Shown here: piece by piece, positions 27,757 to 37,254 of the stretch
How the letters are laid out: each line of letters begins with the position of its first letter
Numbering within the stretch: the stretch's first letter is position 1
Assembly (NCBI RefSeq): GCF_009711345.1
Contig: NZ_SMMA01000065.1
Coordinates: 299,541 to 363,540, forward strand
DNA: 64,000 nt
Direction of reading: 5' to 3'
Source: Pseudovibrio flavus
Lineage (GTDB): Bacteria > Pseudomonadota > Alphaproteobacteria > Rhizobiales > Stappiaceae
Translations under genes and position numbers: made by a program
Notes under the pieces: model-generated
Databases searched by the model: none
Told to the model about the DNA's origin: nothing
Seen by the model: only the letters and a program-made list of their open reading frames with translations

Positions 27757-29343
27757 ATGATCAAAGCACTTCGCACTTCGGCCCTCGCTGCTGCACTAAT
27801 TGCTGCGACCTCGCTGAATGCTGCTGCGGAAGTTGTTTACCATCGGGGCAACACCGCTGATCCTGAAACTCTGGACCAGCACAAGACTTCTACAACTTAC
27901 GAAGCCAATATTCTTCGTGACCTCTATGAAGGTCTTGTAGCTTATTCTGCTCAAGGTAAAATTATACCTGGCGTAGCGGAAAGCTGGAATGTTTCCGAGG
28001 ATGGCAAAGTCTACACCTTCAAACTGCGTGAAGACGCCAAGTGGTCCAACGGCGACCCTGTCGTAGCAGGTGATTTTGTTTACTCTCTTCGCCGCATTCT
28101 TATGCCGGAAACAGGCGCAAAGTATGCGGGCGTTCTTTATCCAATCCAGAACGCTGAAGCGATCAACCAGGGTAAACTGGGTACCGAAGAGCTGGGTGTA
28201 AAAGCGGCCGATGATCGTACGCTTGAGATCACTCTGCACTCCCCAACTCCATACTTCCTCGATCTTCTGGGCCACCAGACCGGTCTTCCAGTGCATCCTG
28301 CAACTGTAGAAGCGCACGGCTCTGACTTCGTGAAGCCAGAAAACATCGTGACCAACGGTCCGTTTGTGCTGAAGTCCTTCGTGCCGAACGACACCATCGT
28401 TGCACAGAAGAACGAGCATTATCACGATGCAGAAAACGTGAAGATCGACAAAGTGATCTTCTACCCAACTGAAGACCGCGGTGCTGCACTGCGTCGCTTC
28501 CAGGCTGGCGAACTGCACACCAACAACGATGCTCCTGTAGAGCAGGTACCGTTCATGCGTGAAAATCTGGGCAACCAGTTCCGCGTGGCTCCGTATCTCG
28601 GCACCTACTACTATGCATTCAACCATGAATCCGACGCTGTAGGTGATGCTGACGTTCGTCAGGCACTGTCCATGGTTATCGACCGCGAGTTCCTCGCTGA
28701 CGAAATCTGGGGCAGCACCATGGTTCCTGCCTACTCCTTCGTTCCAGAAGGTATCGGCAACTATGGCGACCCTGCATATGCAGACTGGATGGACATGGAC
28801 CTGATCGACCGCGAAGACAAAGCGATCGAAATTCTGGAGTCCAAGGGCTATAGCGAAAGCAACCCGCTGCAGATCGAAATCCGCTACAACACCTCCGAGA
28901 ACCACAAGAACACCGCTGTTGCAGTGGCTGACATGTGGAAGCCTCTTGGCGTTGAAGTAACCCTGCTCAACACCGATACCAAGACCCACTATGCGCACCT
29001 GCGTGACCGTGGTGACTTTGATATCGCCCGCGCAGGCTGGATTGGCGACTACTCCGATCCGCAGAACTTCTTGTTCCTCGTTGAAAGCTACAATTCCGGC
29101 TTCAACTACGCTCGCTACAACAAACCTGATTACGATGCGCTGATGCAAAAAGCTGCACAGACCGTCGATCTGGAAGAGCGTGCAGTGGTCTTGAAGGAAG
29201 CGGAAACAATGTTCATGCGCGACCTGCCGTTCCTGCCTCTCATGTACTACGGCTCTCTGAGCCTCGTATCTGACAAGGTAAGCGGCTTCGAGGACAACCT
29301 CATGAACATTCACCCAAGTCGCTGGGTTTCTATCGCTGAATAA
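27757..29343 (+). CDS. oppA: oligopeptide-binding protein (OppA family)
   Basis: Periplasmic receptor (SBP family 5) of a peptide ABC transporter. 528 residues with signal peptide MIKALRTSALAAALIAATSLNAAAE. Family opening YHRGNTADPETLDQHKTSTTYEANILRDLYEGLV and the internal GKVYTFKLREDAKWSNGDPVVAGDFVYSLRR are characteristic of OppA/MppA-type proteins; the length is also OppA-like. ATG 27757 has GGGGAG 7 bases upstream. A strong hairpin with T-run follows the gene, so most transcripts probably stop before oppB, giving excess receptor. Peptide uptake is the likely role given the dipeptidase downstream; murein peptides are possible. Confidence 0.93.
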   Translation: MIKALRTSALAAALIAATSLNAAAEVVYHRGNTADPETLDQHKTSTTYEANILRDLYEGLVAYSAQGKIIPGVAESWNVSEDGKVYTFKLREDAKWSNGDPVVAGDFVYSLRRILMPETGAKYAGVLYPIQNAEAINQGKLGTEELGVKAADDRTLEITLHSPTPYFLDLLGHQTGLPVHPATVEAHGSDFVKPENIVTNGPFVLKSFVPNDTIVAQKNEHYHDAENVKIDKVIFYPTEDRGAALRRFQAGELHTNNDAPVEQVPFMRENLGNQFRVAPYLGTYYYAFNHESDAVGDADVRQALSMVIDREFLADEIWGSTMVPAYSFVPEGIGNYGDPAYADWMDMDLIDREDKAIEILESKGYSESNPLQIEIRYNTSENHKNTAVAVADMWKPLGVEVTLLNTDTKTHYAHLRDRGDFDIARAGWIGDYSDPQNFLFLVESYNSGFNYARYNKPDYDALMQKAAQTVDLEERAVVLKEAETMFMRDLPFLPLMYYGSLSLVSDKVSGFEDNLMNIHPSRWVSIAE

Positions 29344-29363
29344 TTTCTAAGCGATCCCTTTTG

Positions 29364-29395
29364 TGCCGGCCATGGGTCTTCATGGCCGGCATTTT
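29364..29395 (+). terminator. intra-operon terminator/attenuator after oppA
   Basis: TGCCGGCCATG-GGTCTT-CATGGCCGGCA forms a perfect 11-base stem and is followed directly by TTTTG. It lies 20 bases after the oppA stop and 34 before oppB. This is the arrangement that keeps binding-protein transcripts more abundant than permease transcripts. Confidence 0.85.
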
Positions 29396-29428
29396 GTAAA
29401 TATAATAATAAATTGGAGAAACAGGGCC

Positions 29429-30352
29429 ATGGTGCGATATATATTGGGCAGATTGCTCAGCGCAATTCCGACCTTGTTCCTGATCATCACCATTTCCTTC
29501 TTCCTCATGCGTGTAGCGCCCGGCGGCCCGTTCGACCTGGAGCGCCCTCTCGAAGCGAAGGTGATGGAGAATCTGAACAAGATGTACAACTTGGATAAGT
29601 CTCTCTGGGAGCAGTACATCATCTACATGAAGAATGTGCTGCAAGGGGACTTTGGACCGAGTTTCTTCTTTCGCGATTTTTCTATCAACGAACTCTTTGC
29701 ACAGTCACTGCCGATTTCCATTCAGCTTGGTCTGTCTGCGCTTACCCTTGCCCTCATTGTTGGCGGCATCATGGGTGTGAGCGCGGCGATCAAGCAGAAC
29801 CGCGGCGTAGACTATGCAGTAATGACCGCAGCAACACTGGGTGTAACTATTCCTAACTTCGTTGTTGCTCCGTGTCTTACACTCTTCCTTGGTGTTTATC
29901 TCGGTTGGTTGCCTGTAGGCGGCTGGGGTGGAGGCGCTTTTGTCAACGTCATCCTACCGGTTGTTACGCTGGCTCTGCCGCAGATTGCTGTGATTGCCCG
30001 CCTTACGCGCGGCTCTATGATTGAGGCTCTGCGCTCTAACCATGTTCGCACCGCACGTGCTTACGGCCTTTCCGGTTACACCATCATTGTTGTGCATGCT
30101 CTGCGCGGCGCAATTCTGCCAGTTGTTTCCTACATGGGACCGGCAGCTGCAGCCCTGCTGACAGGCTCCGTGGTGATTGAAACCATCTTCGGTATTCCGG
30201 GCATTGGTCGGTACTTCGTACAAGGCGCTCTAAACCGAGACTATACCCTCGTAATGGGCACCGTTGTCGTTGTGGCTTGCTTCGTCATCATCTTCAACCT
30301 GATCGTGGACGTGCTCTATGCAGCGCTTGATCCGCGTGTGCGTTTTGATTGA
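29429..30352 (+). CDS. oppB: oligopeptide ABC transporter permease (OppB family)
   Basis: Inner-membrane permease of 307 residues. ATG 29429 begins the classic MVRYILGRLLSAIPTLFLIITISFFLMRVAPGGPFD opening; a longer frame reaches back into the oppA terminator and is rejected. Six membrane spans, and the EAA loop that contacts the ATPase is RTARAYGLSGYTIIVVHALRGAILPVVSYMGP (~215-246). Partner of OppC in the next gene. Confidence 0.93.
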   Translation: MVRYILGRLLSAIPTLFLIITISFFLMRVAPGGPFDLERPLEAKVMENLNKMYNLDKSLWEQYIIYMKNVLQGDFGPSFFFRDFSINELFAQSLPISIQLGLSALTLALIVGGIMGVSAAIKQNRGVDYAVMTAATLGVTIPNFVVAPCLTLFLGVYLGWLPVGGWGGGAFVNVILPVVTLALPQIAVIARLTRGSMIEALRSNHVRTARAYGLSGYTIIVVHALRGAILPVVSYMGPAAAALLTGSVVIETIFGIPGIGRYFVQGALNRDYTLVMGTVVVVACFVIIFNLIVDVLYAALDPRVRFD

Positions 30353-30360
30353 GGTCCAAC

Positions 30361-31488
30361 ATGAGTGTAACTTCTGCTGAGCAGTCTTCTGCACCCGTTA
30401 TGGGCCGTTCCCTCTGGGATGATGCTCGTGACCGTCTTCTGGCAAACAAGGCCGCTGTCGCCTCTATGGTGGTGCTGACAGTTGTCACCTTACTTTCCAT
30501 CTTCGGCCCTATGCTTTCTCCTCACCAGTTTGACACGGTTTACCGTGACTACGTGAAGGTGCCTGCGAGCTTGGAATCCTATCCGCGTTTGGATCAGATT
30601 GAGCCGGGCTTTGAATCGGTCGCCAAGCGCGCCCGCATGAAAGTTGAAAGCTATGCGATGGTAGACGACAAGATCACCGCAACGGTGACCTCTCGTCGTT
30701 CTATCAGCGAAAAGGCAACCCGCTACTTTGACCGCTCCGACCTGTTTGAAGGCGCTGTCATTTCCAATATCTCCGCGGACAAAAAATCTGCAACGGTGAC
30801 CGCAGACGTGCAGCGCATGCACTTCTACTTCGGTACCGATGCTAACGGCCGCGATATGATGACCAGAACGCTGATCGCTGGCCGCGTCTCGCTGACCATC
30901 GGTTTGCTAGCAACCTTTGTGGCAATCACTATCGGCCTTCTGTATGGCACAACCTCCGGCTACTTCGGCGGTAAGGTTGACCTCATCATGATGCGTGTGG
31001 TCGATATCCTTTACTCTCTGCCGTTCATCTTCTTCGTGATTATGCTCGTGGTGTTCTTCGGGCGAAACTTCGTCTTGATGTTCATAGCCGTGGGCGCGGT
31101 GGAATGGTTAGATATGGCCCGTATTGTTCGTGGTCAGACCCTCACCATCAAGCGTCAGGAGTATGTTCAGGCTGCAGAAGCCATGGGCGTAGAAAATACC
31201 GGCATTCTTAAACGCCACGTCATCCCGAATACGCTTGGTCCGGTGGTTGTTTACATGACCTTGCTCGTACCGAAAGTCATTCTCCTTGAAAGCTTCCTGT
31301 CCTTCCTTGGCCTTGGCGTTCAAGAACCAATGACCAGCTGGGGTGTGTTGATTTCGGAAGGTGCAAAGAACCTCCAGGGTGCGTTCTGGATGCTGTTCTT
31401 CCCGGCTCTCTTCCTCACCAGCACCCTGTTCGCTCTCAACTTCATCGGTGACGGTCTGCGCGATGCGCTTGACCCGAAAGACCGCTAA
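30361..31488 (+). CDS. oppC: oligopeptide ABC transporter permease (OppC family)
   Basis: Second permease, 375 residues. It starts at ATG 30361 behind GAGG; the upstream TTG at 30349 overlaps the oppB stop and is less likely. Between the first membrane helix (~33-55) and the core is a ~100-residue periplasmic region with charged strands (RMKVESYAMVDDKITATVTSRRSISEKATRYF), longer than in short DppC proteins. HFYFGTDANGRDMMTRTLIAGRVSLTIG and the EAA loop YVQAAEAMGVENTGILKRHVIPNTLGPVVVY confirm the family. Nine bases separate it from the ATPase gene. Confidence 0.92.
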   Translation: MSVTSAEQSSAPVMGRSLWDDARDRLLANKAAVASMVVLTVVTLLSIFGPMLSPHQFDTVYRDYVKVPASLESYPRLDQIEPGFESVAKRARMKVESYAMVDDKITATVTSRRSISEKATRYFDRSDLFEGAVISNISADKKSATVTADVQRMHFYFGTDANGRDMMTRTLIAGRVSLTIGLLATFVAITIGLLYGTTSGYFGGKVDLIMMRVVDILYSLPFIFFVIMLVVFFGRNFVLMFIAVGAVEWLDMARIVRGQTLTIKRQEYVQAAEAMGVENTGILKRHVIPNTLGPVVVYMTLLVPKVILLESFLSFLGLGVQEPMTSWGVLISEGAKNLQGAFWMLFFPALFLTSTLFALNFIGDGLRDALDPKDR

Positions 31489-31497
31489 GGAGACCGT

Positions 31498-33117
31498 ATG
31501 AGCACCATTAATGAAAACACCGTTCTGGTCATCGACGATCTGAAGGTCGACTTTGCAACCAACGCCGGTATGGTCAATGCGGTTAAGGGCGTGAACATCC
31601 ACGTAGATGCAGGCGAGACTGTCGCGATCGTGGGCGAGTCCGGTTCCGGTAAGAGCCAGAGTATGATGGCAGCGATGGGCCTACTGGCGCAGAACGGCCA
31701 GACCCAAGGCTCTGTTAAATACAAAGGGCAGGAGCTTCTGGGGCTGTCATCGCGCAAGCTCAACCAGATCCGTGGTGCGAAAATCACCATGATCTTTCAG
31801 GAGCCGATGACGTCTCTTGATCCGCTCTACACCATCGAGCGTCAGCTTTGTGAGCCTATGGTCGAGCATGGCGGCTACACTTGGAAGACCGCTCGCAAAC
31901 GTGCCGTGGAACTGCTTGATCTGGTTGGTATTCCTGAGCCAGCGCGCAAGGTGAAAGCATATCCCTACGAAATGTCGGGCGGACAGCGTCAGCGCGTGAT
32001 GATCGCGATGGCTCTGGCGAATGATCCAGACATTTTGATTGCCGACGAGCCGACAACCGCTCTAGACGTGACTACGCAGGCGCAGATCCTTGAGCTGATG
32101 GCTGATCTGCAAAAGCGTTTGGGTATGGCTGTCGTCTTCATCACGCACGATCTGGGTATCGTAGAACGCATCTCTGACCGTGTTTATGTGATGAAGTCCG
32201 GTGAGGTTGTGGAAGAGGGCGATACCAAGGAAATTTTCTCCAAGCCAGCCCATCCCTACACCCGCATGCTTTTGGATGCTGAGCCAACAGGCCGAAAGCT
32301 AGATACGAATGAAGACAAGCCTGTTGTGCTGGAAGGCACCAAGGTGCGCGTCGAGTTTGAGACGGAGACAGGCTTCCTCAAGCCAAACCATGTTCTTCGC
32401 GCGGTAAACGATATCTCCATCACTGTTCGTGAAGGACAGACCGTTGGCATCGTGGGTGAATCCGGTTCCGGTAAATCTACTCTGGGCCGCGCGCTCTTGC
32501 AGCTTTTGCCAAATGCTGATGGCCGCGTTGTTTACTGCGGTAACGATATCTCCGGCTGGAGCAAGCGCCAGATGCGCCCACTGCGCAAAGAGATGCAGCT
32601 GATCTTTCAGGACCCGTTCGGCTCGTTAAGCCCGCGTATGACTGTTGGTCAGATCATCACAGAGGGTCTGCTGGTGCATGAGCCGCACCTTTCAGCGGCG
32701 GAACGTGATCAGCGTGCAATTCAGGCCTTGGAAGAAGTTTCCATGGACCCTGCAATGCGTAACCGTTACCCGCACGAGTTCTCGGGCGGTCAGCGTCAGC
32801 GTATCGCTATTGCGCGTACCATGGTGCTGAAGCCTAAGCTGGTGGTGCTGGACGAGCCTACATCGGCGCTTGATCGCACCATCCAGAAGCAGGTGATCGA
32901 ACTGTTGCGCGGCCTTCAGAAGGAAAACGGCCTGACCTACCTCTTTATCTCCCACGACCTTGCAGTGGTTCGGGCAATGTCCGACACCGTAATGGTGATG
33001 AAGAAGGGGGAGGTGATCGAGGCAGGCCTGACGGACGATATCTTCCGAAATCCGAAGGAAGAATATACCCGTGAGCTGATCCATGCCGCGGTTCTACGTG
33101 ACGATGAAGCTGCATAA
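31498..33117 (+). CDS. peptide ABC transporter ATPase, fused OppD-OppF
   Basis: A single 539-residue protein with two nucleotide-binding domains that power peptide import. NBD1: Walker A GESGSGKSQ (~44), signature MSGGQRQRVMIAMAL, Walker B ILIADEPTTALD. NBD2: GESGSGKST (~320), FSGGQRQRIAIARTM, LVVLDEPTSALD. OppD-type (KPAHPYTRMLLDAEP) and OppF-type (NPKEEYTRELIHAA) C-terminal extensions follow the respective domains. AAGGAG precedes ATG 31498. Such fusions (as in GsiA or YejF) are common where oppD and oppF have merged. Last gene of the operon, followed by a strong terminator. Confidence 0.93.
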   Translation: MSTINENTVLVIDDLKVDFATNAGMVNAVKGVNIHVDAGETVAIVGESGSGKSQSMMAAMGLLAQNGQTQGSVKYKGQELLGLSSRKLNQIRGAKITMIFQEPMTSLDPLYTIERQLCEPMVEHGGYTWKTARKRAVELLDLVGIPEPARKVKAYPYEMSGGQRQRVMIAMALANDPDILIADEPTTALDVTTQAQILELMADLQKRLGMAVVFITHDLGIVERISDRVYVMKSGEVVEEGDTKEIFSKPAHPYTRMLLDAEPTGRKLDTNEDKPVVLEGTKVRVEFETETGFLKPNHVLRAVNDISITVREGQTVGIVGESGSGKSTLGRALLQLLPNADGRVVYCGNDISGWSKRQMRPLRKEMQLIFQDPFGSLSPRMTVGQIITEGLLVHEPHLSAAERDQRAIQALEEVSMDPAMRNRYPHEFSGGQRQRIAIARTMVLKPKLVVLDEPTSALDRTIQKQVIELLRGLQKENGLTYLFISHDLAVVRAMSDTVMVMKKGEVIEAGLTDDIFRNPKEEYTRELIHAAVLRDDEAA

Positions 33118-33141
33118 AAGCAGACGCCATTGAGATATAAG

Positions 33142-33178
33142 AAAGCCCCGCAGGATCGTTCCTTGCGGGGCTTTTTGT
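33142..33178. terminator. Rho-independent terminator of opp operon, probably bidirectional
   Basis: AAAGCCCCGCAGG pairs with CCTTGCGGGGCTTT (one bulged T) around ATCGTT, followed by TTTTG. The A-run on the left arm makes it also usable for the convergent dipeptidase gene, whose stop is 2 bases away. Confidence 0.9.
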
Positions 33179-33179
33179 T

Positions 33180-34229
33180 TTAGATGCCTGTGCGCTTTAA
33201 AAGGCTCAGCCAGTTCTTGTAGGCGATCTTTTCGATCAAGGCCTCGCCGTAGCCAGCGGCGCGGAAGGCATTCAGTAGGTTAGGCAGGCCCGCTGCATCC
33301 TTAATGCCGTTCGGCACAGTGCAGCCGTCAAAGTCAGAACCTAATGCAACACCGTCCTCACCCAGCTTGCTGAGCAGATAATCTGCATGGCGAACCACTA
33401 CTTCAAGCGGAGTGTTTGGGTCCAACCTGCCGTCATCACGCAGGAACTGGACAGCGTAATTGATGCCTACCACGCCTTTGGTTTCTGCGATTGCGGCGAG
33501 CTGCTTGTCTGTCAGGTTACGGGCGTGAGGACACACAGCATGGGCGTTTGAGTGGGTCGCGACAATCGGCTTCTCATTGATTGCCGCCATATCCCAGAAA
33601 CCCTTTTCCGTAATATGGGAAACGTCCAGCATGATGCCCTTGGCATTGCAACGGCGTACCAGTTCTCTACCGACCTCGGTCAGTCCATCGCCTGTGTCAG
33701 GCGAGGAGTTGAAGCGCATCGGTACACCATCAGCAAAGATGTTCTTGCGGCTCCATACAGGCCCAATAGAGCGCAGGCCGCGTTCGTAGAGCGCGTCAAG
33801 GGCAGTAAACTCTGCATCGATGGCTTCCGCGCCTTCAATATGCAGCAGCATGGTGAACTTGCCAGCTTCTATACCGGCGCTAATCTCTTCGCTGGTACGG
33901 CAGATGACAACTTCGCCATTGGAAGCGGCTGCAATAGCCTCTGCGCGGTTAATGAGCTTATGGGTAAACTCAAGAGCTGGGCCTTGAGGTACGCTTGCAA
34001 AGTTGCGCGGGTCATCATCGGAAAAGTTGGTTCCCACACCAATATTGGATGGCACCCAAAGCGCAAAGAAACCACCAGCAAGGCCACCCTGACGAGCGCG
34101 AGGCAGGTCAATATGGTCATAATCAGCTGCTTTAAAGAAGTCGCGTTCTCTGTCGGTCCCGTGCTTCAGTTCGAGCTTCAATAGAGTGTCATTATGACCA
34201 TCAAAAATAGGGGTAGGGCGAGCGCTCAT
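33180..34229 (-). CDS. membrane dipeptidase, peptidase family M19
   Basis: Zinc dipeptidase of the renal dipeptidase family, 349 residues. Metal ligands: His12 and Asp14 (FDGHNDTLL), the bridging Glu in TMLLHIEGAEAI (~128), and His residues in LDVSHITEKGFWDMA and ATHSNAHAVCPHARNLTD. The final GSDFDG motif is also present. I chose ATG 34229 (MSARPTPIFDGHND) since family homology starts there; the open frame goes 46 residues further with unrelated sequence. No signal peptide, so it is likely cytoplasmic. It faces the opp operon, which suits the cleavage of imported dipeptides. Confidence 0.9.
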   Translation of the reverse strand: MSARPTPIFDGHNDTLLKLELKHGTDRERDFFKAADYDHIDLPRARQGGLAGGFFALWVPSNIGVGTNFSDDDPRNFASVPQGPALEFTHKLINRAEAIAAASNGEVVICRTSEEISAGIEAGKFTMLLHIEGAEAIDAEFTALDALYERGLRSIGPVWSRKNIFADGVPMRFNSSPDTGDGLTEVGRELVRRCNAKGIMLDVSHITEKGFWDMAAINEKPIVATHSNAHAVCPHARNLTDKQLAAIAETKGVVGINYAVQFLRDDGRLDPNTPLEVVVRHADYLLSKLGEDGVALGSDFDGCTVPNGIKDAAGLPNLLNAFRAAGYGEALIEKIAYKNWLSLLKRTGI

Positions 34230-34402
34230 CAGGCTTCTAGCTCCAGGCTGGGGGATGTTTTTCGAAGAGACTGCGGTCTTTGCCGCGTAATTGCAGTTCT
34301 GTATAGACCACAACCAACTCAAAAGCTTGCTAGACTTATTCATAGGTGGATTACCTATGTTCATCATGCTGCTGTTACGCGCGATTTTATCAGGAGGGGC
34401 AT

Positions 34403-34714
34403 ATGGAAATCACGAAGGCCAAGGCATTTACCGCAGAGCGCGCTTGGGGCGCCAAAGATATCGCCAACTTGGATGGCACAACAGTGCGGCTACACTGGAC
34501 CGATCAGCCTTACAAGTGGCACATCAACGATGGTGAGGAAGTCTTCGCAGTAATGGATGGAACAGTGGAGATGTTCTACCGCGAAAATGGCGAGGAAAGC
34601 TCTGTAATGCTGAACGCGGGCGACATCTTTTTTGCGTCTGTAGGCACAGAACATGTAGCGCACCCCGTTGGTGAGGCGCGCGTACTCGTTATCGAAAAAG
34701 AAGGCAGCGTTTAG
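34403..34714 (+). CDS. small cupin-domain protein
   Basis: A 103-residue single-domain cupin. Motif 1 is YKWHINDGEEVFAVMDGTVEMFY with possible metal ligands His40 and Glu45/46; motif 2 is NAGDIFFASVGTEHVAHPVGEARVLVIEK with His84 and His87. ATG 34403 is set by AGGAGG upstream. It is divergent from the dipeptidase and ends in a 4-base convergent overlap with the hemolysin-III gene. Function is not evident; small cupins may be isomerases, sensors or ligand-binding proteins. Confidence 0.82.
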   Translation: MEITKAKAFTAERAWGAKDIANLDGTTVRLHWTDQPYKWHINDGEEVFAVMDGTVEMFYRENGEESSVMLNAGDIFFASVGTEHVAHPVGEARVLVIEKEGSV

Positions 34715-35370
34715 GCTGAAATAACGGCCACAGCCACAACGTCAATCACGATAGCAACAAAGTGACAGACTGCGGCGGTTAGCACAAAGCCGTGCCAGAT
34801 AGCATTCTGGAATGGCAGGCTCTTCCAGATGTAAAAGAGAGTGCCAACGGTATAAAGACCGCCGCCGATCATCAGGAATACGAAGCCCACAGTTGAGGAC
34901 TGGTTATAGATCGGCACAATTGCGAAGACTGCCGCCCAGCCCAGAGCCAGATAAATAGGCACCGTAAAGCGCTTGAACTGGGTAAGATTGAGGATTTTAA
35001 TTGCAGCGCCGAGAATTGCACCGGTCCAGACAATCGAAAGCAGCGTTATGCCCGTCCAGCCGCCCAGCACCATAAGGCACAAAGGCGTATAAGTGCCAGC
35101 AATCATTAGGAAGATTGCAGAATGGTCAAGACGGCGCAAAATGCCGACCGGATTGTCTTTGGCTAGGATGTTATAGGTGGCAGAACAGATCAGCATAGCC
35201 ATCATACAGCCAGCGTAAATGTAAAGGCTCACCTGCCGCTTAGGGTCATCTGCTGCCCAAAGGAGAATGATAAGCGCTGTTGTAGCGCCTGCGCCAAAAG
35301 CAATGCCCAGCACATGGATAATGCCGTCAACAATTTGCTCATTGCGTGTTTGCGGCCTTGCCACACCCAT
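34711..35370 (-). CDS. hemolysin III / TrhA-type membrane protein (PAQR superfamily)
   Basis: A 219-residue protein with seven hydrophobic helices. The conserved motifs of the family are present: NEQIVDGIIHVLGIAFG, CSATYNILAKDNPVGILRRLDHSAIFLMIAGTYTP, and IWHGFVLTAAVCHFVAI with the paired His residues that bind metal in this superfamily. ATG 35370 is preferred over ATG 35403 because GGGGAG lies 6 bases before it. Bacterial members are linked to membrane fluidity/energetics in E. coli (TrhA); no haemolysis is implied. The stop overlaps that of the cupin gene. Confidence 0.88.
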   Translation of the reverse strand: MGVARPQTRNEQIVDGIIHVLGIAFGAGATTALIILLWAADDPKRQVSLYIYAGCMMAMLICSATYNILAKDNPVGILRRLDHSAIFLMIAGTYTPLCLMVLGGWTGITLLSIVWTGAILGAAIKILNLTQFKRFTVPIYLALGWAAVFAIVPIYNQSSTVGFVFLMIGGGLYTVGTLFYIWKSLPFQNAIWHGFVLTAAVCHFVAIVIDVVAVAVISA

Positions 35371-35787
35371 TACACTCTCCCCGAAGTATCTCACAGCGGC
35401 CATTTATGCCCTGAGCAACCCAGACAATGCAACAGCCCAAAGGGCGCAGTTGTTTATTTCAAAGATATCTTGTTCGGCAGGATTCTGGGAAATCTTGAAT
35501 TTTTGGGGCTGGCATAAGTATTCGACATTGGTCAATGAGCGGCGCAAAACTGGGAATTTCGCCCCCGCAAGGGCTGGCATGCGGTTTCAGAATCACACAG
35601 CATCCCCACTTATTGGAGAGGGGCAGATACTTTCAAATCGCAATTGACATTTGCCGATAAATTTTCAAAAAGGCCCTCAGGTTTCCAATAGAGGTATCGA
35701 AGGTATGGGTGGCACCGGTCTGTCCGGTGAAGGCCATGGGTTTCGCTGTCTCTGGTTTTATTGATAACGAGCAAGAAGAGACTTTGA
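35371..35787. other. intergenic region before HerA-like ATPase
   Basis: About 415 bases between divergent genes, no supportable ORF. TTGACA occurs at ~35,643 but without a clear -10 at the right distance. No terminator, repeat or operator seen. Confidence 0.45.
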
Positions 35788-37248
35788 ATGACGGTCAGTA
35801 TCGACATGGGACTAACCCATCTGGGCAAACCTGCGGTCATTGATCTGGAAGAGCTACTGGCAACGCGCCTTTTGGTGCAGGGCAACTCTGGCTCGGGCAA
35901 GTCTCACCTTCTGCGTCGTTTGATGGAACAAAGCGCTCCTTGGGTGCAGCAGGTTGTTATCGATCCTGAAGGGGACTTTGTAACAATCGCCGATCACTTC
36001 GGACATGTGGTTATCGATGCCACCATGACTGATCGTGAGCTGACCATGATCGCAGCGCGTGTTCGTGCGCACCGTATTTCTGTCGTCCTCAATCTCGATG
36101 CTCTGGAACCGGATCGCCAGCTCAAAGCCGCTGCCGCCTTCATGAATGGCCTTTTCGATGTAGATCGCCAGTACTGGTATCCGGTGCTGGTGGTGGTGGA
36201 CGAAGCACAGATGTTTGCGCCTTCCGCCTCCGGTGACTTTGGCGAAGAAGCACGCCGTATGGCGCTTATGGCTATGACCAACCTGATGTGCCGTGGCCGT
36301 AAGCGTGGCCTTGCTGGCATCATCGCAACGCAGCGTCTAGCAAAGCTTGCAAAGAACGTAGCAGCTGAGGCCTCCAACTTCCTTATGGGCCGCACGTTCC
36401 TTGATATTGATATGCAGCGCGCCTCTGACCTTCTGGGTATGGAGCGCCGTCAGGCAGAGCAGTTCCGTAACCTCAACCGTGGTCAGTTTATTGCGCTTGG
36501 CCCTGCTGTTTCCCGCCGTCCGCTTCGCGTTGAAATCGGCGCGGTAGAGACCTCTGGTCGAGGCGGCTCGCCAAAGCTTATGCCACTGCCTGAGCAGATG
36601 GTGGAAACCGCCGCCGAGCTTATCTTCAAAGCATCTGAAAACGACCCTGTGCTGCATAACAACCGCGTTGTCGCGCCTTCTGCCAAGGAAGTGATGCAGC
36701 AGCTTACTGCAGCCGCCGCCAGCCGTATGGAAGTGCAGGCGCAGGAAGTTGAAGAGCCGGAAGATCTGTTTGATCTGGAAGACAAGAACCAGCAGACGGA
36801 CGAAATCATCGCTTCCATGATGGAAGATCCAGACGCTGCCTTCCAGCCTGTTTCTCAGCTCTATCAGGATTTTCAGGTGCGTTGCCGCATCAAGCGCCTC
36901 AAGGTGCCAGATCTTCAGCAATTCCGCCGACGCCTGTCCATTGCACGAGCTGGCGTGGACAAAACAGAGGTGCAGCCGGATGACTGGGGACGCGCTGAAC
37001 TGGTCGCTTCTCAGCTGCCGGAGGAAATGCGCGGCGTATTCCTGCTTCTGGCAAAGGCGGCAATGTCGGGCCTCAAATGTCCAGATGACATGGATATCGC
37101 CAAGGCCTATGGTACGCGCTCACCGGGCCGTGCCCGCTGGCTGCTGACCCATATGGAAGAACAGGGCTTCATCATCTGCGCTAGTGACCTTCGCGGTAAT
37201 CGCATTGTCACGCTGACAGATCTTGGCATTCAGACCGCCTCTAGCTAA
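35788..37248 (+). CDS. HerA-like ATPase (DUF87)
   Basis: A 486-residue P-loop ATPase of the HerA/FtsK-related group. Walker A QGNSGSGKSHLLRR (~31-44), Walker B YWYPVLVVVDEAQMF (~130-145), the arginine-rich sensor region RGRKRGLAGIIATQRLAKLAKNV. The C-terminal third (~330-486) has a helical, winged-helix-like stretch (GTRSPGRARWLLTHMEEQGFIICASDLRGNRIVTLTDLG). HerA proteins pair with NurA nucleases in archaea; in alphaproteobacteria such solitary ATPases have no settled role that I know. Neighbours give no further hint. Confidence 0.85.
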   Translation: MTVSIDMGLTHLGKPAVIDLEELLATRLLVQGNSGSGKSHLLRRLMEQSAPWVQQVVIDPEGDFVTIADHFGHVVIDATMTDRELTMIAARVRAHRISVVLNLDALEPDRQLKAAAAFMNGLFDVDRQYWYPVLVVVDEAQMFAPSASGDFGEEARRMALMAMTNLMCRGRKRGLAGIIATQRLAKLAKNVAAEASNFLMGRTFLDIDMQRASDLLGMERRQAEQFRNLNRGQFIALGPAVSRRPLRVEIGAVETSGRGGSPKLMPLPEQMVETAAELIFKASENDPVLHNNRVVAPSAKEVMQQLTAAAASRMEVQAQEVEEPEDLFDLEDKNQQTDEIIASMMEDPDAAFQPVSQLYQDFQVRCRIKRLKVPDLQQFRRRLSIARAGVDKTEVQPDDWGRAELVASQLPEEMRGVFLLLAKAAMSGLKCPDDMDIAKAYGTRSPGRARWLLTHMEEQGFIICASDLRGNRIVTLTDLGIQTASS

Positions 37249-37254
37249 ACGAGC

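Noticed and set aside
27796-29313. 505-aa open frame antisense to oppA
   Set aside because: It mirrors the third-position bias of oppA, has no ribosome site or family motif, and the sense gene is unmistakable.
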